From NCBI GenBank assembly GCA_009861545.1, contig VXME01000102.1, positions 19,041 through 83,040 of the forward strand: DNA of 64,000 nucleotides, written 5' to 3'. The notes under the pieces are model-generated. The model saw nothing but the letters and a program-made list of their open reading frames with translations, had not been told where the DNA came from and did not search any database. Source of the DNA: Acidobacteriota bacterium. Its GTDB lineage: Bacteria; Acidobacteriota; Vicinamibacteria; Vicinamibacterales; UBA8438. The translations under genes were made by a program, and so were the position numbers. Of the stretch, positions 34,117-43,195 are shown one piece after another; position 1 is the first letter of the stretch; each line of letters opens with the position of its first letter.

Positions 34117-34146
34117 TTGCTTAACAGTTGCTTAAGTTTTGCTGAA
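34117..34146. promoter_or_regulatory. Three direct repeats at 11-bp spacing (Pho-box-like)
   Basis: TTGCTTAA at 34117-34124 and 34128-34135, and TTGCTGAA at 34139-34146, all on one DNA face. The layout and the CTTAA core recall PhoB/PhoP-type Pho boxes. It lies 78 bp upstream of the TonB receptor start, in the 235-bp gap 34040-34274, which shows no gene. Confidence 0.4.
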
Positions 34147-34274
34147 GCCTCCCGGCGCATCCCTGTCGCCGGCGAGCGTCGCGGATGGCTGCGGGTGATG
34201 ACGCCCGGCGCAAAGCTGCGGGGATCGCGATGTGGAAATGGAGCGGCGACGCTGGCTAGCGCCGACCGGCCTCC

Positions 34275-34523
34275 TTACGGCGCCATGTCCAGGTCCCGCA
34301 CGAGAACCAGCCGCCGCAGCGCCCGCGCCAGCAGCGCCCGCGCCCTCCCGTCACCTCGGCCGCGGCGCACCTCCGCCGCCGCTTCCATCAACGAGGCCGC
34401 CGCCAACTCGCGAGCCCGCACCACGGCCGCCGGCCGCGACCACCGGTGCCCGCGCAGCAGCGCCCGCAGAACCCGACGACGTCGACGCGCCTCGACCGAA
34501 CCGCCCGGATGCTGCAACGTCAC
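34275..34523 (-). CDS. Possible small basic helical protein
   Basis: A frame of about 82 residues downstream of the ankyrin-cytochrome gene, starting at GTG 34523 right after a run of eight G that could act as a ribosome site. It is strongly helical and basic (RRVLRALLRGHRWSRPAAVVRARELAAASLMEAAAEV) with GC-rich third positions, as in real genes here. No family recognised. The frame stays open upstream but without plausible protein. It may be a real small gene, a 3' remnant, or chance in GC-rich DNA. The 167 bp between it and 34691 hold nothing recognisable. Confidence 0.3.
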   Translation of the reverse strand: MTLQHPGGSVEARRRRRVLRALLRGHRWSRPAAVVRARELAAASLMEAAAEVRRGRGDGRARALLARALRRLVLVRDLDMAP

Positions 34524-34690
34524 ACCCCCCCCACCGCGGCCCGTCGAACACGGCGCGCCCGCGACCTGGCCCGCAAGCGCCGCCGGCTGGACCGCGGGCG
34601 CCAGCGGCGTAGTCCGCAGCTCGGATCCGCCTCCGCGGTCAGGTCGACCAGGTCGGGGGCGCTCCAGCGTGCGGCATGCACGGCCGGCTC

Positions 34691-36637
34691 TCAGCGCAGG
34701 CTCCGCAGGTAGTTCACCAGGTTCCAGATGTCCGGCTCGCTGAGCCGGCCGCGGAAGGCATCCATCGCGTAGTCCGGTCCGATGCCGTCGCGGATCGCCG
34801 CGAAGATCTCTCCGTCGCTGCCGCCATGCCGCCACGTCGTGTCGGCGAGGTTCGACGGACGCGCACCGTAGGCGGCGGTGGCGGCCGCCAGCCGGCCGTC
34901 CCCGCGTCCGGTCGGGCCATGGCACGTCGCGCAGTGGGCGCGGTAGAGGGCGGCGCCGGCGGCCACCGAGGCCGAGGTCGCGACTATCGGGTTCGTCAGA
35001 CCCTGCGCTGCGGGACGTTCACGCGGCCGGACCGGGTGCGCGACGTCCACACTGGCGTCCTCCGTCGCCGCCGATTCCGACAGCGAACGGAGAAGCGCCG
35101 CGGTGTCCTCGCGCACGAAACGGTCGCCGCCGATGCCGTCGGCGTAGAAGGCCAGCGCCAGCGGCGTCTCGCCGCGCCGGTTCTCCACGTCCGGGTCCGC
35201 GCCGCGTGACGTCAACAACTCGATGACGCGGTTCATGCCGTGCGAGGCCGCGGCGTGCAGGGCGGTGTCGCCGGCATCGTTGGCCGCGTTGACGTCCGCG
35301 CCCAGCGCCAGCGCCGCAGCGACCGCCGCGCGGGCCAGGCGCTCCTCGGCGGCCGGGATCGTCGAGCCGAGCGCGGCCGACTCGACCGGGTTGTAGGAAG
35401 AGAAGTCGCGCCGATCCCGGATGAACGCGCTGCCGCCGCCCCGGTTGTAGCCCTGGCCCGCCGCCGCCATCAGCGGCGTGGTGCCGTCCCGGCTCGGCTG
35501 CCGCGAATCCGCGCCGGCGGCCGCGAGCACCCGCAGCATCTCGACCTCCAGGAACCGGGCGGCGAGCCAGAACGGCGTGGCGCCGACCCACCGATCCATG
35601 AAGGCGAAGTCGTGGCTCCAGCGGCGCACCGGCGTGCCGCTGGTCAACCGCGCGTTCGGATCGGCCCCGTGCTCGAGGAGCGCGCGCACCAGCGGCAGCC
35701 CGGCCCCCGGATCGTCGTTCGCGACGCCGCGGTCGCGCAGCGTGCCCCGCAGCACCGCCGCGTGCAGCGCCGTGTAGCCGAGCGGCGCCGCGTTCGGGTC
35801 CGCCCCCGCGTCGAGCAGGAACGCGGCCAGCGATCCGTGACCGCTGTGGGCCGCGATGTTGAGGGCGGTATTGCCGTCGGCCGCGGTGTCGTGCACGTCC
35901 GCACCGGCGGCGATCAGCAGGCGGGCCGACTCCAGGTCGCCCGAGCGCGCGGCGAACAGCAGCGGGGTGGTCCCGCCCTCGGCGACCTCCTCCAGGGCGA
36001 TGCCGCGCGACGCCGAGCCGGCCGAGCGGCTGCCGCCCATGTTGTAGACCCGACGCCGGGTGCCGGTGCGGGCGTGAATGTCGGCCCCGTGGTCGAGGAG
36101 CATCCGAGTGACCGCCGGCCGCCGGTTCGCGACCGCCCACATCAGGGCCGACTGACCGCGCGTCGTCTCGATGGCGTTCACGTGCGCCCCGGCATCCAGC
36201 AGGGCGTCCACCGCCCCCGGGCTCCCCGCGCGCGCCGCCGCCATCAGGGCCGTCTCGCCGCTGGCGAGCGCCCCGTTCGGATCCGCGCCGGCCGCCAGGA
36301 GGCGCTCGACCAGCGCGCCGTGCCCGCGGGCGCAGGCCATCAGGAGCGGCGTGACGCCGAGATCGTTCGCCGCGTCGACGTCGGCGCCGGCGCCGAGGAG
36401 CAGGTCGGCAATCTCCACGCTCTCGCGGTGGACCGCCCAGTGGAGGGCCGTGGCGCCGTCCGGCTGCCGCCCGTCCGCATCGACCGCTGCGAAGAGCAGC
36501 GTCCGCACGGCCGCAACGTCCACGGCTCGCACGGCCGAGATCAGACGTGACGCCCCGGATGCGGGTTCCGCCTGACCCTGGACGGCGGCCGGCGCCGCAG
36601 CCAGAAGTGCTGCAAGCAGCAGCGCGCATCTCGCCAT
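34691..36637 (-). CDS. Exported ankyrin-repeat protein fused to cytochrome c, cassette 3
   Basis: A 648-residue protein. The signal peptide (MARCALLLAALLAAAPAAVQGQ) is followed by about twelve ankyrin repeats (DGATALHWAVHRESVEIADLL up to GDTALHAAASHGMNRVIELL). A linker and a C-terminal class I cytochrome c domain of about 85 residues follow: ALYRAHCATCHGPTGRGDG with haem motif CATCH, a possible Met ligand in DYAMDAF, and the final helix DIWNLVNYLRSL. The other three ankyrin proteins in the window lack this domain. The start is 5 nt after the DUF1552 stop, so it is part of cassette 3. The fusion directly links the ankyrin scaffold to electron transfer. Confidence 0.87.
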   Translation of the reverse strand: MARCALLLAALLAAAPAAVQGQAEPASGASRLISAVRAVDVAAVRTLLFAAVDADGRQPDGATALHWAVHRESVEIADLLLGAGADVDAANDLGVTPLLMACARGHGALVERLLAAGADPNGALASGETALMAAARAGSPGAVDALLDAGAHVNAIETTRGQSALMWAVANRRPAVTRMLLDHGADIHARTGTRRRVYNMGGSRSAGSASRGIALEEVAEGGTTPLLFAARSGDLESARLLIAAGADVHDTAADGNTALNIAAHSGHGSLAAFLLDAGADPNAAPLGYTALHAAVLRGTLRDRGVANDDPGAGLPLVRALLEHGADPNARLTSGTPVRRWSHDFAFMDRWVGATPFWLAARFLEVEMLRVLAAAGADSRQPSRDGTTPLMAAAGQGYNRGGGSAFIRDRRDFSSYNPVESAALGSTIPAAEERLARAAVAAALALGADVNAANDAGDTALHAAASHGMNRVIELLTSRGADPDVENRRGETPLALAFYADGIGGDRFVREDTAALLRSLSESAATEDASVDVAHPVRPRERPAAQGLTNPIVATSASVAAGAALYRAHCATCHGPTGRGDGRLAAATAAYGARPSNLADTTWRHGGSDGEIFAAIRDGIGPDYAMDAFRGRLSEPDIWNLVNYLRSLR

Positions 36638-36641
36638 GGCG

Positions 36642-38015
36642 CTACAGGTCCAGCCGCCCGGTGCTGTCGTGGAGACTGTCGAGCCGCATGCCCAGCTTCT
36701 CCGCCACCGTCAGGTGCAGGTTGGCGAGGGGCGTGCCGCCGGCGACGGACCGGCCGCCGCCCGCGCCGCCGTCGTAGCGCAGGTGCCGGCCGCCCTTCAG
36801 GCGTCCCCCACCGCCGCCCGCCACCACCAGCGGCAGGTTCCACGGCTGGTGATCGCCCTCGGACATGCCCGCGCCGTAGTAGAGGACGACGTGATCCAGC
36901 AGCGAGCCGTCGCCGTCCGGAGTCGCGGCCAGGCGGCCGAGGTAGTAGGCGAACTGCTCGGCGTGGTGCGTGTTGATGCGGATCAACTGCTCGCGGCTGA
37001 TCGAGCTGTCCTCGTGCGACAGCGGATGGTGTCCGCCGGGCGCGCCGATCTCCGGATAGGTGCGGCTGCTGAACTCGCGGCCCACCATGAACGTGATGAC
37101 GCGCGTCAGGTCGCTCTGATACGCGAGCACCTGCAGGTCGAACATCAGCCGCGCGTGGTCCGCGAAGCTCGCGGGCACGCCGGCCGGCTGGTCGAATGCC
37201 GGAAGCTCCCGCGCCGCCTGGGCCTCGATGCGCTGGATCCGCCGCTCGATGTCCCGCACGGCGTCTAGGTACTCCGCCAGCTTGGCCGCGTCGCCCGGAC
37301 CGAGATCGCGGGCGAGGGCGGCCGCCTTCTCGCCGACCGAATCGAGCAGGCTGCGGTTCTGCGCCAGCCGCGCCTGGCGGACGGCCGGGTCGGTGCTGCC
37401 GCCGTCGCCGAACATCCGCTCGAAGACCACGCGCGGGTTGTGCTCCATCGGGAGCGGGGTCCGCGGGCCGCGCCACGTGATGGTGTGGCTGTAGGTGCAA
37501 CTGTAGCCGCCGTCGCAGGTGCCCGCCCCCTTGTCGCCGGACTCCAGCGACAGCTCCAGGGATCCGAGCGCGGTGTCCTGCCCGAACTCCCGGGCGAGGA
37601 GCTGATCGAGCGAGACGTCGGCCAGGAAGTCGTTGCCCTCCTGCCCGAAGGGGCGTGGGATCGCCCCGGTCAGGTACTTCGTCGCACAGCGGCCGTGGAC
37701 CGCTCCGCTGCGCGCGGTCAGGCCGTTCACGTTCTGGGTCAAGCCGGTCAGCACCAGCAGCCGGTCGCGGAACGGCTCGAGCGGCTTCAGGATCGGCGAG
37801 AGCTCGAACCCGGCGCCGGCGGCGGACGGCGTCCACCGGTCGATCACCACCCCGTTCGGCACGTAGACGACACCGAACCGTCGCACGGGGCGGGCCGCCG
37901 AGCGGTGGAGCGCGGTCAGCGCCGGCGCCATGCCGTCGAGCAGCGGCAGCGCCACCGCCGCGCCGAGGCCGCGCAGCACCGTCCGGCGGGGAACGGCCTT
38001 CCTGGTGATGATCAT
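36642..38015 (-). CDS. DUF1552 protein with Tat signal, cassette 3
   Basis: A 457-residue protein with a Tat signal (VPRRTVLRGLGAAVALPLLDG). DUF1552 blocks: RRFGVVYVPNGVVIDRW, CDGGYSCTYSHTITW, PMEHNPRVVFERMFG, GAPGGHHPLSHEDSS and DGDGSLLDHVVLYYGAGMSEG. It differs from the other copies in the region after residue 90 (GAVHGRCATKYLTGAIPRPFG replaces the DHARAA block), and has a Gly-rich insert near the C-terminus (DGGAGGGRSVAGG). The start overlaps the DUF1592 stop by ATGA and the ankyrin-cytochrome gene follows after 4 nt. Confidence 0.88.
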   Translation of the reverse strand: MIITRKAVPRRTVLRGLGAAVALPLLDGMAPALTALHRSAARPVRRFGVVYVPNGVVIDRWTPSAAGAGFELSPILKPLEPFRDRLLVLTGLTQNVNGLTARSGAVHGRCATKYLTGAIPRPFGQEGNDFLADVSLDQLLAREFGQDTALGSLELSLESGDKGAGTCDGGYSCTYSHTITWRGPRTPLPMEHNPRVVFERMFGDGGSTDPAVRQARLAQNRSLLDSVGEKAAALARDLGPGDAAKLAEYLDAVRDIERRIQRIEAQAARELPAFDQPAGVPASFADHARLMFDLQVLAYQSDLTRVITFMVGREFSSRTYPEIGAPGGHHPLSHEDSSISREQLIRINTHHAEQFAYYLGRLAATPDGDGSLLDHVVLYYGAGMSEGDHQPWNLPLVVAGGGGGRLKGGRHLRYDGGAGGGRSVAGGTPLANLHLTVAEKLGMRLDSLHDSTGRLDL

Positions 38016-40507
38016 GACTCCGACCTCCGCATCCGGAACGACGTGCTCTCGACGATGCCCAGGATCAGGGACGACCAGCGGTGGTCGTCCTCCGCGGCGG
38101 CGCGCGTTACGGCGCGGATCACCGGGCGGTCGTAGTGCTCGATTCCGCGGCCGAGAGCGTAGGTGAGCAGCTTCTCGGTAACCGTCTCCACGAACTGCTC
38201 CGAGCGGTCCAGCAACACCCGCCGCAGACCCGCGGGACCGTCGAACGACGTCGTCCCGTCGGCAAGGACCGCCGAAGCGTCGACCGGGAGGCCGGCGTCG
38301 CGGGTACGCCAGGCCCCGACCGCGTCGAAGTTCTCCAGCGCGAAGCCGAGCGGGTCCATCGGCGCGTGACAGACGGCGCAGGCCGCGTTGCGCCGGTGTT
38401 GCGCCAGGCGCTCGCGCACGGTGCGGGGCTCGCCCGCCTCCCCGCGTGCCGGCAACGGCGGGATGTCCGGGGGCGGCGGGGCCGGCGGCGTCCCGAGGAT
38501 GTTCTCCAGGAGCCATTTCGCCCGCAGCACCGGGGACGTGCGGTTGCCGTAGGACGTCGCGGCGAGGATGCTGCCCTGGCCGAGCAGGCCGCCGCGCCGC
38601 TCGTCCGGCAGCGTCACCCGCCGGTAGTGGCTTCCCGTGACACCCGCGATGCCGTAGTGCCGGGCCAGCCGTTCGTTCAGGAAGGAGTGGTCCGCGCGCA
38701 GCAGGTCGACGACGCTCCGGTCCTCGCGAAGCTGGCTCTCCACGAACAGCTCGGTCTCCCGCCGGAGGGCCTCGCGGAGGTTCTCGTCGAAATCGGGAAA
38801 CAGGTTCGGATCGGGAGCGATGCCCGCGACGCTGCGCAGCGACAGCCACTGGCCGGCGAAGTTGTCGACGAGCGCGCGCGACCTCGAGTCGGCGAGCATG
38901 CGCCGCACCTGCCGTTCGCGCTCCGCGGGGTCGGACAGCCGGCCGTCGATGGCGGCGTCCAGCAGGTCGTCGTCCGGAATGCTGCTCCAGAGAAAGAACG
39001 ACAGCCGCGAGGCAAGCTCCAGGTCCGAGAGCCGGTACGGGGCGCCCGGCGCGACGTCCTCCGGATCGCGCTCGATACGGAACAGGAACTCCGGATCGAT
39101 GAGGAGGCGCTCGAGGGCCGCGCGGATGCCGGCCTCGAAGCCGCCCGCCTGCCGGCCGGTCCGGTAGAACGCGAGCAACGCGGCGACGTCGGCCTCGCCG
39201 ACCGGGCGGCGGTACGCCCGGCGGGCCAGCGCCGCCAGGATCTGTCGGGCGCAGGCGTCCTCCGCGGCGCGGCCGCCGGGGCGGCAGATGAAGATCCGGG
39301 CGCGGCTGGCCGTCTCGCCCGATCCGGTGGCGGCGTACGGCCCGTCGATGGCGACGCTCTCGACGCCCGGCCCCTCCGGGCGCGGCGACGTGTCGGTGGT
39401 CTCGGTGACGGTGGCCCCGTACTCCCGCAGCGGCGGCTGCAGCACCCCCTCCTGCTCCCACGACTTGCCGACGAACGACACGCCGACCACCCGCGTGCCG
39501 GCGCGCACCGGCACGCGCACGGCCAGATCCGCGTCGGCCCCGGTGCGGTAGTCGTCCCAGTCCTGGCTCGGGTACTCCGCTTCGCCGGCGGCCACGAACG
39601 TTCCCGAGAAGGTGACCGGGGCCGGCCGGCCCGGCGCCTCGGCGCCGACCGGGAAGCGCGCGACGCGCCGGCCGTCGATCCGCAGGTCCAGGTCGTGCGC
39701 CTCGTCGAGATTGACGATGTACTCGTAGACGCTGCGCTTCAGCCGGATCGTGACGAGGTACTCGCCGTCGAGCGGAAAACGGTGGCGGACCGCGAGGCCG
39801 GCGCGGGAACCGAACGGCAGGTCGTCGCTCATCCGCTCGTTCTGCGTCATCGCGATCGGGACGCGATAGACCTGCGACGTAGAGCCCGGCCCTATCGTCG
39901 GATCGCCGACCGCGAGACGGCTGATCCGGCGCGCCGCCGACAGGTAGCGCTCCATCAGCACGGGGGACAGCGCCAGCGTGCCGGCGAGATTGTCGAAGCC
40001 GTGGCCCGTGTCGTCGGCCGGCAGCAGGGCGGCGGCGTCGACCTCGAGCGCCAGCAGGTCACGCACCGCGTTCGCGTACTCGGCGCGGTTCAGGCGGTGT
40101 GCGGGCACCCGTCCCGGCTCGATCCTGGACGCGGCGGCGCGGTCGAGCTCGGCTTCCAGCCACGTCCGGAAACCGTCGTAGGTTTGCCGCTCGGGACGCG
40201 GGCGGCCGGCCGGGGGCATCATCCCGCCGCGCAGCTTCAGGACGACCCGCTCCCAGATCTCCGGCGTCGCGCCGACGCGGGAGACGTCGAGCGCATCGAG
40301 CGCGAGCCCGCCCGTCCGCAGCCGCTCGTTATGACAGGTGACGCAGTAGCGATCGAGCAGGGCGCGCTGCGGCGCTGCCGTGGAGGTGGCTTCTTGCACC
40401 GACGGCGTCCGAATCTTCTCGGCAGCCTCCACGGCCTCCGGGTGCAGCCCGACCGCGCCCGCAACGGCAGACGCCACGGCCAGGCACCGTGCGACCCTAT
40501 GCCCCAT
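38012..40507 (-). CDS. DUF1592 multidomain c-type cytochrome, cassette 3
   Basis: About 831 residues, exported. CVTCH at 55-59; DUF1587 (AHRLNRAEYANAVRDLLALE), a carbohydrate-binding-like central region, DUF1595 (ARRAYRRPVGEADV), DUF1592 (ELASRLSFFLWSSIPDDDLL), DUF1588 (GSILAATSYGNRTSPVLRA), CAVCH and DUF1585 (VTEKLLTYALGRGIEHYDRP). The ATG at 40507 is chosen because a TAAGAT -10 box ends 7 nt upstream, which places in-frame ATGs further upstream inside the promoter. It diverges from the DUF2911 gene; the two start codons are about 55 bp apart. Confidence 0.88.
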   Translation of the reverse strand: MGHRVARCLAVASAVAGAVGLHPEAVEAAEKIRTPSVQEATSTAAPQRALLDRYCVTCHNERLRTGGLALDALDVSRVGATPEIWERVVLKLRGGMMPPAGRPRPERQTYDGFRTWLEAELDRAAASRIEPGRVPAHRLNRAEYANAVRDLLALEVDAAALLPADDTGHGFDNLAGTLALSPVLMERYLSAARRISRLAVGDPTIGPGSTSQVYRVPIAMTQNERMSDDLPFGSRAGLAVRHRFPLDGEYLVTIRLKRSVYEYIVNLDEAHDLDLRIDGRRVARFPVGAEAPGRPAPVTFSGTFVAAGEAEYPSQDWDDYRTGADADLAVRVPVRAGTRVVGVSFVGKSWEQEGVLQPPLREYGATVTETTDTSPRPEGPGVESVAIDGPYAATGSGETASRARIFICRPGGRAAEDACARQILAALARRAYRRPVGEADVAALLAFYRTGRQAGGFEAGIRAALERLLIDPEFLFRIERDPEDVAPGAPYRLSDLELASRLSFFLWSSIPDDDLLDAAIDGRLSDPAERERQVRRMLADSRSRALVDNFAGQWLSLRSVAGIAPDPNLFPDFDENLREALRRETELFVESQLREDRSVVDLLRADHSFLNERLARHYGIAGVTGSHYRRVTLPDERRGGLLGQGSILAATSYGNRTSPVLRAKWLLENILGTPPAPPPPDIPPLPARGEAGEPRTVRERLAQHRRNAACAVCHAPMDPLGFALENFDAVGAWRTRDAGLPVDASAVLADGTTSFDGPAGLRRVLLDRSEQFVETVTEKLLTYALGRGIEHYDRPVIRAVTRAAAEDDHRWSSLILGIVESTSFRMRRSES

Positions 40508-40514
40508 GGCCGCC

Positions 40515-40520
40515 ATCTTA
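40515..40520 (-). promoter_or_regulatory. -10 box TAAGAT of cassette 3
   Basis: TAAGAT, preceded by TG (extended -10), ends 7 nt before the ATG at 40507. A divergent -10 box for the other strand lies 28 bp away. Confidence 0.5.
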
Positions 40521-40547
40521 CACCCGCACCCGGGCCGGGACCGGCCG

Positions 40548-40553
40548 TAGAAT
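40548..40553 (+). promoter_or_regulatory. -10 box TAGAAT of the DUF2911 gene
   Basis: TAGAAT ends 9 nt before the ATG at 40563, so the message is near-leaderless. Confidence 0.5.
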
Positions 40554-40562
40554 GGGGCCGAT

Positions 40563-41192
40563 ATGCGTACCCTCAGCCTCCGTGCCGGACCCGCCGCGCT
40601 GGCCGTCCTGCTGCTCATCCCAACCCTAGCCGCCCAGGACCGTAGCGGGCCGACGCCCAAGGTGGCCCCCAGCGGCCGGGTGACGACGAGCGTGACCTTC
40701 GACGGCCGCGTGCTGCCCGACGGCGGGTGGTTCACCTACACCCCGTCCCACTCGGGCCCGTCCCGCATCACCATCGACTACGGCCAGCCGCACGCCCGGA
40801 CCCGGGAGATTTTCGGCGGGCTGGTTCCCTACGACGAGGTCTGGCGCCTGGGGGCGAACTGGGCCACGCGCCTGACCCTCGACTTCGACGTCCGCTTCGG
40901 CGAGCTCGACGTGCCGCGCGGGGAGTACACGCTGTTCATGCTCCCGCGGGAACACGGCGGCGAGCTCATCGTGAGCCGCCAGACCCGGCAGTGGGGCACG
41001 GACTACGACCCCTCCTTCGACTTCGGCAGGACGTCCATCGGTCGCCGCACGCTGGAAGGAAACGTCCGCAGCCTGGCGGTCACCCTGGAACCGGACCTGC
41101 CGGCGGAAGAGGGAGCCGCCCCGTCCGGGATGCTCCGCATCACCTGGGGACAAGCGGAGTACTTCACCGCCTGGCGGATGCGCTGGCCCTGA
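40563..41192 (+). CDS. DUF2911 exported protein
   Basis: A 209-residue protein with a signal peptide (LRAGPAALAVLLLIPTLAAQ). The DUF2911 domain is complete: ITIDYGQPHARTREIFGGLVP, then YDEVWRLGANWATRLTLDFDV, RGEYTLFMLPREHGGELIVSRQ and the closing LRITWGQAEY. The family is exported, beta-sandwich-like and of unknown function, common in Bacteroidota and Acidobacteriota. The gene has a near-leaderless start. The 209 bp before the next gene contain a possible TACGAT box near 41258 but no gene. Confidence 0.87.
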   Translation: MRTLSLRAGPAALAVLLLIPTLAAQDRSGPTPKVAPSGRVTTSVTFDGRVLPDGGWFTYTPSHSGPSRITIDYGQPHARTREIFGGLVPYDEVWRLGANWATRLTLDFDVRFGELDVPRGEYTLFMLPREHGGELIVSRQTRQWGTDYDPSFDFGRTSIGRRTLEGNVRSLAVTLEPDLPAEEGAAPSGMLRITWGQAEYFTAWRMRWP

Positions 41193-41401
41193 GAAGCCGC
41201 CGCCGAAGCAGGCGACCGATGCCCATGACCCTTCGTTTCACGCGGGCCATTTTGCGTTACGATGCCGTATGGCCGCCAGTTGCGCGAGCGGATGGCGAAG
41301 CTGGAGGGGTTGCTCGAAGGTCCTTCGCGAGGCCGTCACCGGCACGCGCGCCGCATAGAACGTCCGGCTCTCACCGACACCCGGTCCGAAGGGGAGGTCC
41401 C

Positions 41402-43180
41402 ATGCGTATCGAGACGACGGCTCGGCATCGAACCCGCCTGGCGGTATCGACGGTCGCGGCGGCCCTGCTCGTCGGTACGGGCGCGTTGCCCGGCAGCCCC
41501 GCACTGGCTCAGGACGCCGGCGCAACCGGCGTGATCGCCGGCAGCGTGGCGGCCGACCGCGGCGAGGTGCGCGCCCTGCGCGTCAAGGCGCACGACACCG
41601 TCCACCGCATCGCCTATACCGTCTACACGCGGGACGGCCGCTACCGTATCTTCAATCTGCCGCCGAGCACCTACGACGTCAGCGTCGTCGAGGAGGCGTT
41701 CGAGTCGCCGACCGCGACGGTGGAGGTGAGTGCGGGCGCGACGACGACCGTCGATATCGTGCTGACGGCCCTCGGCGCCGGACCCGAGCAGGGCGCCGCG
41801 GCCGCTGGTGCATCGGCCCAGCGGAACTACGGCGGCGGAGCGGCTGACGATCGGGCGGCGGAGATCGTCGACTTCGACACTCTCTACCCGCCTCATCCGG
41901 CACGCGACGTCATGCTGCGCTCCTGCTTCGGCTGTCACGGCCCGGCCGGCTTCCACCGCCGCGGGCCGCGCAACGAGCGCGGCTGGCGCCGGGCCGTCGA
42001 CCGGATGTTCGACATCGACGGCCGTGTCGCAAACATGGCGCCCGGCGTGCCGCAGATAACGCACGACCTGGTGTCGGTCGACGAGAAGGAACTGATCATC
42101 CAGTACCTGACCTCCCTCTTCGGACCGGGCTCGACGCCGCGCGACCTCGAGCTCGACCCGCTCGTCCGCGACGAGCAGGCGCTCTCCGAGGCGGTCTACA
42201 TCGAGTACGAGCTGAAGCGCGGGCCGGAGCGGCTGCTCTCGAACGGCGCGCCGCCGCGCGGCAGCATCCACAGCGTCTTCGCGAGCCGCGCCGAGCCGGG
42301 GGTCATCTGGGTGTCGGGCAACGGCTCGAACTCCATCATCCGCATGGACAGCCGGGATCCCGACTTCGAGACCCGCACCGACGAGCTGTGGATCGAGAAC
42401 GAGGAGAACATCAACGTCACGCCGCACGGCATCGTCGAGTACCGCGGCCGCGTCTACTGGGTCGAGCTGACCGGCGACCACTTCGGCGAGCTCGACCCCG
42501 CCACCGGCGAGATGAAGCGCTACCCGATGCCGACGAAGGGCGCCGGCCCGCACAGCGTCTGGGTCGATTCCCGCGGCAGCTTCTGGTACACCTACTTCGC
42601 CTCGGCCGGCCGCATCGGCCGCTTCGACCTCGCCGCCGAGGACTTCACCGAGTGGGAGCCCCTGTCCGGTTTCAGCGGCTACGGCATCGTCGTCGACCGG
42701 CAGGACCGGGTCTGGGCGGTCGGCCTGCACACGCCCGCCATCTACATGTACAACCAGGAGACGGCCGCGTGGCGGTCGTACCCGCTGGCCAACCCGGCGC
42801 GGCGCCCCGCCATCGACTCCGACGGCAAGATCTGGGCCGCCCACTACTTCGGCAACGCGATCTCGAAGATCGATCCGGTCACATCCGCCGTCACCGAGTA
42901 CGTGCTGCCGCTCAAGGACGGCAACCCCTACGACGTCTGGCCGGACGACGACGATAACCTCTGGGTCGAGAACGGCATCTACAACTCGCTGGTCCGCTTC
43001 GACCAGCAGACCGACGAGTTCACCTACTTCCCGTTCCCGGAGCTGCGGGCGCACACGCCGAAGCTCGACCGCGATGCGGAAGGCACGCTCTGGTTCACCT
43101 TGCGCGGGCCGTCCGGACCGGGCGTGGCGGCGCTGAAACCGCACGGCAACGTGCCGGCGGAAACGAATGCCGGCCAGTAG
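41402..43180 (+). CDS. Carboxypeptidase-regulatory/cytochrome c/Vgb-like propeller protein
   Basis: About 592 residues, exported (signal ends near PALAQ). Domains in order: a carboxypeptidase-regulatory-like beta domain (about 43-122: TGVIAGSVAADRGEVRALRV, YRIFNLPPSTYDVSVVEEAF), a c-type haem segment with CFGCH at 175-179, then a virginiamycin B lyase (Vgb)-like propeller with repeats such as PHSVWVDSRGSFWYTYFASAGRIGRFD. GGGGAGG lies just before the ATG. True Vgb is a lyase; in this fusion the propeller more likely binds a substrate or partner beside the haem. The function is inferred only. Confidence 0.82.
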   Translation: MRIETTARHRTRLAVSTVAAALLVGTGALPGSPALAQDAGATGVIAGSVAADRGEVRALRVKAHDTVHRIAYTVYTRDGRYRIFNLPPSTYDVSVVEEAFESPTATVEVSAGATTTVDIVLTALGAGPEQGAAAAGASAQRNYGGGAADDRAAEIVDFDTLYPPHPARDVMLRSCFGCHGPAGFHRRGPRNERGWRRAVDRMFDIDGRVANMAPGVPQITHDLVSVDEKELIIQYLTSLFGPGSTPRDLELDPLVRDEQALSEAVYIEYELKRGPERLLSNGAPPRGSIHSVFASRAEPGVIWVSGNGSNSIIRMDSRDPDFETRTDELWIENEENINVTPHGIVEYRGRVYWVELTGDHFGELDPATGEMKRYPMPTKGAGPHSVWVDSRGSFWYTYFASAGRIGRFDLAAEDFTEWEPLSGFSGYGIVVDRQDRVWAVGLHTPAIYMYNQETAAWRSYPLANPARRPAIDSDGKIWAAHYFGNAISKIDPVTSAVTEYVLPLKDGNPYDVWPDDDDNLWVENGIYNSLVRFDQQTDEFTYFPFPELRAHTPKLDRDAEGTLWFTLRGPSGPGVAALKPHGNVPAETNAGQ

Positions 43181-43195
43181 GAAATCCGCCATTGC

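Noticed and set aside
34691..34925. Upstream extension of the small frame ending at 34275
   Set aside because: It overlaps the cytochrome c end of the ankyrin gene in another frame and does not look like protein; only the part after 34523 was kept, at low confidence.
41262..41401. Short plus-strand frame beginning MPYGRQLRERMAKLEG after a TACGAT box
   Set aside because: It runs without a stop into the next gene in a wrong frame and shows no protein character after about 20 residues; more likely a leader region.
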